A DNA stretch of 28,100 nucleotides from a virus. Of the stretch, positions 25,297 through 28,100 are shown one piece after another; the first letter of the stretch is position 1, and each line of letters begins with the position of its first letter. Location: positions 1 through 28,100 of the IMG/VR virus record IMGVR_UViG_3300030107_006048; one strand, written 5' to 3'. The notes below the pieces were generated by a model. That model did not search any database, was not told the origin of the DNA, and saw only the letters and a list, made by a program, of their open reading frames with translations. A program made the position numbers and the translations under genes.

Positions 25297-25807
25297 TTTT
25301 TAAATCCTCTGTATTAATATTATCGTTGACATAAATTTTTTTAAATTCTTCGGGAAAAAGAGATTTAATCCATTTATCTGAAAATAAATGTTCTTGCTCT
25401 TTTCTTACTTCTACCATTTTCTCATATCCTTGTGTTAATAATGCAACTAAAGGAATAATCAATTCAATTTGATCTCGATAAACATGTGCATATATTTTAT
25501 CTGTTGAAGAACCTTTACATAATCTATTTGAATCTTTCCAGGCTTCCCAAGACAAAGTACTTAAAGATCCTAATTCTTTAATATATTTTTGATAAAAAGG
25601 ATTACTTGGTATTTTTGAAAATAATAATTCAAAAACATCAAAGATTTCTTCTTTAGTTACAGGTTTATCTTCATCATAAAAATCATCAATAACACGTATG
25701 CAATATCCTTGTTGTATTAAAAAATTGAAAGCATCTTCATTATTATTACTTGCTAATTTACAATCATCAAAAATATCTTTATCTTTTTCCCATTCTGTAA
25801 ATCTCAT
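25280..25807 (-). CDS. Hypothetical protein (175 aa)
   Basis: A helical soluble protein, acidic at the N-terminus (MRFTEWEKDKDIFDDCKLAS). It has a hydrophobic helical segment at about residues 112-127 (DQIELIIPLVALLTQG), an EHLFSDKWIKSLFPEEFKKI stretch and a polar C-terminus. The segment is amphipathic and not long enough to be a sure membrane span. Its ATG overlaps the stop of the HNH gene (ATGA) and its own end overlaps the 866-aa gene by 17 bases. The three genes therefore form one coupled unit. No family recognised; an accessory protein for the 866-aa product is possible but unproven. Confidence 0.65.
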   Translation of the reverse strand: MRFTEWEKDKDIFDDCKLASNNNEDAFNFLIQQGYCIRVIDDFYDEDKPVTKEEIFDVFELLFSKIPSNPFYQKYIKELGSLSTLSWEAWKDSNRLCKGSSTDKIYAHVYRDQIELIIPLVALLTQGYEKMVEVRKEQEHLFSDKWIKSLFPEEFKKIYVNDNINTEDLKNDDNL

Positions 25808-26175
25808 GAGATAGCTAAATTAACTTGAGGCTTAGAAGAACTATAAATCATGAGATCAGACATGTCTTCTTTAACCCATTCTTGTATCTTATGTAACTTC
25901 TCTTCATCAAAAAAATCTTGCATTCGGTACCATTCTTCCATATTCAATGATGCTTTTGTTTGATTACATGTACGACAAGCAGGAATTAAATTATTACGAT
26001 GACTAGAACCTGAACTAAACTTTGGAATTATATGATCTAATGATGTAGCAGGTGCAGAACAATAGCCACAGCAGTAGTTCCAGGCTTCATATATTGATTG
26101 TCTATATCTTCGTTTCGCAAGTCTTGGAGTAAGTTCAACGAGGAGTGTGAGAGGATCACGTTCACAGTTGAACAT
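25804..26175 (-). CDS. HNH endonuclease (123 aa)
   Basis: Metal-dependent nuclease of the small zinc-HNH type. C36GYC39 and C67RTC70 form the expected structural zinc site. They frame the catalytic motif LDHIIPKFSSGSSHRNNLIP with Asp47-His48, an Asn pair at 61-62 and the closing N71QTK. The length is usual for free-standing phage HNH proteins. Such proteins act as homing nucleases or as terminase partners in DNA packaging. No terminase is in the window, so I cannot choose. It is the first gene of the leftward HNH/175-aa/866-aa unit. Its start is separated by 135 bases from the divergent 72-aa gene, and the gap holds the operator-like dyad. Confidence 0.85.
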   Translation of the reverse strand: MFNCERDPLTLLVELTPRLAKRRYRQSIYEAWNYCCGYCSAPATSLDHIIPKFSSGSSHRNNLIPACRTCNQTKASLNMEEWYRMQDFFDEEKLHKIQEWVKEDMSDLMIYSSSKPQVNLAIS

Positions 26176-26246
26176 ACATATTTAAAGCAGTTAATTAATT
26201 TTAAAGACCCCTAGATTGCATTAGAAAAATATAGAGATAAAAATAT

Positions 26247-26309
26247 TGTTAAGCCTGTTGACAAAATGTTAAGTTTTAATAGTCTTAACATTGGTTACTC
26301 TTCTTAACA
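26247..26309. promoter_or_regulatory. Nested dyad of four TGTTAAG half-sites with -35-like box: operator/promoter candidate
   Basis: TGTTAAG occurs at 26247-26253 and 26267-26273. Its complement CTTAACA occurs at 26284-26290 and 26303-26309. The inner pair extends to a perfect 9-bp inverted repeat (AATGTTAAG at 26265-26273, CTTAACATT at 26284-26292). Both pairs are centred at about 26278, and adjacent half-sites on each arm are 19-20 bp apart, two helical turns. A TTGACA box (26258-26263) lies between the left half-sites; its -10 partner is weak (TAGTCT at 26280-26285). The outer right half-site touches the ATG of the helix-turn-helix gene. This is typical of cooperative repressor binding, probably autoregulatory. 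Confidence 0.6.
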
Positions 26310-26310
26310 C

Positions 26311-26529
26311 ATGAAAAAAGTAAATGGATGGGTTATTACCCGTCGAGCTTATGAAGCTCTGGGCATTGATAAAGAGACATTATTCAAATATAGAGATGAT
26401 GGAACTTTAAAACTTGGTCCACATTATGCTGCTTTTCCTGAAACTCGTTCTCGTAGAAGTTTTAGATGGAATATCAATAATATTAAAAAAGCATTAGCTA
26501 GTCAAGGAAAGCTTGCTATAGCTGGATAA
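26311..26529 (+). CDS. Excisionase-like small DNA-binding protein (72 aa)
   Basis: A basic 72-residue protein with a helix-turn-helix-like N-terminal half (ITRRAYEALGIDKETLFKYR) and a wing-like segment GPHYAAFPETRSRRSFRWNI, followed by a basic C-terminal helix (NIKKALASQGKLA). The arrangement parallels the 138-aa protein at 18022, where GIHYVNASPN and IRIPWN hold the same places. It is a single-gene transcript: a dyad operator candidate lies directly upstream and a hairpin terminator directly downstream. A DNA-binding role is well supported by pattern. The target is inferred to include its own promoter. No integrase is present, so true excisionase function is unlikely. Confidence 0.75.
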   Translation: MKKVNGWVITRRAYEALGIDKETLFKYRDDGTLKLGPHYAAFPETRSRRSFRWNINNIKKALASQGKLAIAG

Positions 26530-26530
26530 T

Positions 26531-26568
26531 AAAAAACCCCAGTGCTAGTCCACTGAGGTTTATTGTTA
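26531..26568. terminator. Bidirectional hairpin terminator between HTH gene and hli operon
   Basis: AACCCCAGTG and CACTGAGGTT form a stem with one mismatch around a short loop. On the minus strand it is followed by six T, a strong intrinsic terminator for the hli operon. On the plus strand the T tract (TTTATTGTT) is weaker but should stop the helix-turn-helix gene transcript. Confidence 0.8.
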
Positions 26569-26598
26569 CTAATTAGCCAAACTCATGGCATATAAATA

Positions 26599-26793
26599 CT
26601 ACCAGATCATTGGGATAATTTGTCCAGTTGTAATATATGCTCCTAATAAAGCAACAATACCAATCATTGCTAAACGTCCATTAAGCTGTTCGGCTTCTAC
26701 GACATATCCTTTATAAGTTTCATCTATATAAGGTTTTGTCTCTTTTGCAAAAATGTTTTGCTTGCCGTATTCAGTAATTATGTGAGAATTCAT
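26599..26793 (-). CDS. hli: High-light-inducible protein (64 aa)
   Basis: A phage Hli protein, a one-helix member of the chlorophyll a/b-binding superfamily that protects photosystem assembly and binds pigments in the thylakoid. Residues 33-46 carry the motif AEQLNGRLAMIGIV, with the Glu and Asn/Arg chlorophyll-ligand positions. The single membrane helix runs to about residue 57, and the chain ends TGQIIPMIW, a signature of the marine phage/Prochlorococcus multi-copy hli group. The N-terminal 30 residues are an extra soluble stretch (KQNIFAKETKPYIDETYKGY). The ATG directly follows the stop of the upstream hli, so the pair is co-translated. Confidence 0.92.
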   Translation of the reverse strand: MNSHIITEYGKQNIFAKETKPYIDETYKGYVVEAEQLNGRLAMIGIVALLGAYITTGQIIPMIW

Positions 26794-26901
26794 TTAAAAA
26801 ATACCTGGGATAATTTGTCCAGTTGTTGCGTATGCACCGAAAGCTGCAACGATACCAATCATCGCTGCCCAACCGTTAAACTTTTCTGCTTCAGGAGTCA
26901 T
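26794..26901 (-). CDS. hli: Minimal high-light-inducible protein (35 aa)
   Basis: This short gene encodes 35 residues consisting of little more than the Hli motif: MTPEAEKFNGWAAMIGIV, then an AAFGAYATTG helix end and QIIPGIF. Glu and Asn of EAEKFNG are retained, whereas the Arg of the canonical NGR is Trp, as is common in cyanobacterial short Hli proteins (NGW). Its TAA is immediately followed by the ATG of the 64-aa hli, a zero-base junction. It is the first gene of the hli pair; the outer-membrane-type gene upstream is cut off by a terminator, so the hli pair probably has its own promoter in 26902-26975. Confidence 0.9.
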   Translation of the reverse strand: MTPEAEKFNGWAAMIGIVAAFGAYATTGQIIPGIF

Positions 26902-26975
26902 GAGAATAAAATTCGCTTCTTTATATATTACATTAAGTTTTGTTAAGTACTAGGTAGTTATCCCTACTAAAGAAA

Positions 26976-27002
26976 ATAAAAAAGCCCTTCTTTTTGAAGG
27001 GC
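26976..27002 (-). terminator. Intrinsic terminator after the outer-membrane-like gene
   Basis: GCCCTTC and GAAGGGC form a perfect 7-bp stem with an AAAAA loop (minus strand), followed by a T run. It lies 27 bases after the stop of the 123-aa gene and separates it from the hli pair. Confidence 0.85.
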
Positions 27003-27028
27003 ATGTATAAAAGTTTTAATTTAAAAAC

Positions 27029-27400
27029 TTAGAAAGAATACTTAACGCCTACTTTAGTGCCGTAAGTACCATCATTGTTTGTATCAGAATCAGCTGTTAA
27101 AAGTGAAAGCTCGCCATAAACATTAAGCTTTTCAGTTGCAGCAAAAGAGCCACCAGCTTTTGCAGAGAACCTTGTATCACTGTCAGCACCGTCAGGGCGA
27201 ACCACAGCTGGTCCTCCTTGAATGTAGTAGCCAATAGAACCAACTTCACCTTCATAGCCGAGATGGAGGTCTGTAGTTGCTGATGTGTAATTCGATCCTG
27301 TGTATGATCCATTGTTTTCTACGTTGACGTAGACTCCTGCAAATGCAGAAGGAACAGCAAGAGCACTTGCTGCAGCTACGCTAAGAACTGATTTAATCAT
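27029..27400 (-). CDS. Putative outer-membrane beta-barrel protein (123 aa)
   Basis: The first 21 residues are a textbook signal peptide (MIKSVLSVAAASALAVPSAFA). The mature part of about 102 residues alternates polar and hydrophobic residues in several predicted strands (VYVNVENNG; TDLHLGYEG; IGYYIQGGPAVV; RFSAKAGGSF; LNVYGELSLL; TKVGVKYSF). It ends in Phe, the usual last residue of outer-membrane barrels recognised by the Bam machinery. The size suits a small six- to eight-stranded barrel. GC content looks higher than in the neighbouring phage genes, which suggests a host origin. The phage would place its own protein in the host outer membrane, perhaps affecting permeability or superinfection. 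Function is inferred. A promoter candidate and a terminator flank it. Confidence 0.75.
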   Translation of the reverse strand: MIKSVLSVAAASALAVPSAFAGVYVNVENNGSYTGSNYTSATTDLHLGYEGEVGSIGYYIQGGPAVVRPDGADSDTRFSAKAGGSFAATEKLNVYGELSLLTADSDTNNDGTYGTKVGVKYSF

Positions 27401-27425
27401 TTTGAATAGTTAACTATTACGTTTG

Positions 27426-27453
27426 AATCTAGCATTAAACAAATAAATGTAAA
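27426..27453 (-). promoter_or_regulatory. Sigma70-type promoter candidate for the outer-membrane-like gene
   Basis: On the minus strand TTTACA (27453-27448), a 16-base spacer and TAGATT (27431-27426), preceded by TG at the extended -10 position, precede the ATG at 27400. A perfect 14-bp palindrome (AATAGTTAACTATT, 27405-27418) lies between this box and the start codon. Confidence 0.45.
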
Positions 27454-27472
27454 CCGTAAAAGAGACAGTTAT

Positions 27473-27574
27473 TTAATTATCTTTGTCATTAGTATCTGTA
27501 ATGAATTTAATAGTTAATACTAATAGAAATGCTGTTAAATATGACCATGCAAACACATAAGAAAACTCACTCAT
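27473..27574 (-). CDS. Tiny single-span membrane protein (33 aa)
   Basis: ATG at 27574-27572 overlaps the TGA of the upstream 68-aa gene (ATGA), and the frame ends at TAA 27475-27473. The protein is MSEFSYVFAWSYLTAFLLVL followed by TIKFITDTNDKDN: one transmembrane helix (about residues 6-24) and a charged tail. Size and topology resemble the small subunits of photosynthetic membrane complexes, but I cannot match it to a known Psb or Pet subunit. Coupling to the 68-aa membrane protein and closeness to psbA suggest a thylakoid-membrane role; this is inference. Confidence 0.6.
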   Translation of the reverse strand: MSEFSYVFAWSYLTAFLLVLTIKFITDTNDKDN

Positions 27575-27777
27575 TGTCCTATAAGACTAGGGATAATATT
27601 TACATCTAATCCTAAAAATGGAGGAATTCTTCCAAGAATTCTAAATAGACCATCTACAAAAGCAGCTAAACAAAAGAATCCTAAGATTGCACTAATGATC
27701 GTGGCATTACGATTATGCTTATCCATTGCAATTTCAATGGAACGATCTATTAACTTTTTAACGTCGTCTTTATCCAT
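27571..27777 (-). CDS. Small membrane protein next to psbA (68 aa)
   Basis: The N-terminal 24 residues are charged and helical (MDKDDVKKLIDRSIEIAMDK). A hydrophobic helix follows at about 25-47 (TIISAILGFFCLAAFVDGLF), then a second weakly hydrophobic stretch containing RIPPFLGLDVNIIPSLIGQ. It has one certain membrane span. The stop overlaps the start of the 33-aa membrane protein. It is preceded by the psbA terminator, so its transcript starts in the short gap 27778-27820 or results from readthrough. Family not recognised. Confidence 0.7.
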   Translation of the reverse strand: MDKDDVKKLIDRSIEIAMDKHNRNATIISAILGFFCLAAFVDGLFRILGRIPPFLGLDVNIIPSLIGQ

Positions 27778-27820
27778 ATTGAACTGGTATGTATATTTAT
27801 TGTATTAAAAGATGCTCAAA

Positions 27821-27847
27821 AGAAAAGCCTCCCATTTAGAGAGGCTT
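27821..27847 (-). terminator. Intrinsic terminator of psbA
   Basis: On the minus strand AAGCCTC and GAGGCTT pair around a 9-base loop, followed by a TTTTCTTTT tract, 20 bases after the psbA stop codon. It should end the D1 transcript before the small membrane genes. Confidence 0.85.
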
Positions 27848-27866
27848 ATCAAGTTGTGTAGGATAT

Positions 27867-28100
27867 TTAACCTACAGCTGGAGCAAGTAAAGCAACTTTG
27901 GTTGATTCTGCAGATGCTAGATCAAGTGGGAAGTTGTGAGCATTACGCTCGTGCATAACTTCCATACCGAGGTTTGCTCTATTAAGAACATCTCCCCATG
28001 TTGGTACCACTTTTCCTGAACTGTCTACAACTGATTGGTTAAAGTTAAAACCATTCAAGTTGAAGGCCATGGTGCATATACCCATTGAGGTAAGCCATAT
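27867..28100 (-). CDS. psbA: Photosystem II D1 protein, C-terminal part (truncated by window)
   Basis: The last 77 residues of D1, the core reaction-centre subunit that is rapidly damaged by light and that cyanophages re-supply during infection. The frame is open to the window edge ([20 protein letters not shown]), so the apparent ATG at 28085 is internal. [20 protein letters not shown] contains the conserved Glu/His/Asp region near the manganese cluster. [18 protein letters not shown] is the C-terminal extension that the CtpA protease removes after the Ala that ligates the cluster. The 5' part, the promoter and any intron lie outside. Base composition appears richer in GC than most of the window, as usual for psbA acquired from the host. 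Confidence 0.97.
   Translation of the reverse strand: MWLTSMGICTMAFNLNGFNFNQSVVDSSGKVVPTWGDVLNRANLGMEVMHERNAHNFPLDLASAESTKVALLAPAVG

Noticed and set aside
26590-26597. TATAAATA on the + strand
   Set aside because: It lies at the 3' end of the minus-strand hli gene with no + strand gene downstream.
26941-26947. A further TGTTAAG site upstream of the hli pair
   Set aside because: A single 7-mer is expected several times in this window by chance (another occurs within the 2289-aa fibre gene near 15396), and it has no paired half-site.
27867-28085. A complete 72-aa protein starting at ATG 28085
   Set aside because: The frame is open to the window edge and continues as D1; the Met is an internal residue of psbA.

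Overview
This window looks like part of a tailed phage of marine picocyanobacteria (Prochlorococcus or Synechococcus), most probably a T4-like cyanomyovirus. Support: a psbA (photosystem II D1) 3' end at the right edge; two tandem high-light-inducible (hli) genes; a phage endolysin; very long S74-type fibre genes; dense packing with stop/start overlaps; and three TATAAATA boxes of T4 late-promoter type placed upstream of virion and lysis genes. The DNA is AT-rich by eye. No T4 core gene (capsid, portal, terminase, polymerase) lies inside the window, so the T4-like assignment is an inference.

Layout. (1) 1-1791, + strand: the tail of a truncated gene, a small protein, and two proteins with signal-peptide-like segments, probably exported. 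The last one runs 218 bp into the opposing gene. (2) 1574-17968, - strand: the fibre region. From 5' to 3' it reads: a membrane-anchored 93-aa protein; a 363-aa fibre with 91-residue repeats; a 126-aa small virion-like protein; a 2289-aa giant fibre; 82-aa and 78-aa small proteins; a 1993-aa giant fibre; and two membrane-type proteins. Both giant fibres consist of an N-terminal segment, three cassettes of about 17-residue YadA-head-like repeats, and a C-terminal S74 self-cleaving chaperone with an intact Ser/Lys pair. (3) 18022-20493, + strand: a tightly coupled operon of a winged-helix-type DNA-binding protein, two unknowns, a Dam-family-like protein without the NPPY catalytic motif, and a dCTP deaminase homologue whose catalytic Glu is Gln. 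(4) 20490-22644: small mixed-strand genes, including a DUF3310 protein, and a GH24 endolysin under a late-type promoter. (5) 22696-26175, - strand: HNH endonuclease, a 175-aa unknown and an 866-aa duplicated unknown. (6) 26176-26529: an excisionase-like gene downstream of a nested four-half-site dyad. (7) 26599-28100, - strand: psbA, two small membrane proteins, an outer-membrane beta-barrel-like protein and two hli genes, punctuated by three clear hairpin terminators.

How they fit together. The left and centre appear to build long adhesive fibres for host recognition. The endolysin serves release. The right end keeps photosynthesis going during infection (D1 replacement, Hli photoprotection). 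The + strand operon at 18-20.5 kb is the least explained part: it joins a DNA-binding protein to two enzyme folds that both seem to have lost key catalytic residues. No non-coding stretch exceeds 300 bases, and I saw no tRNA, CRISPR array, insertion sequence or integrase.
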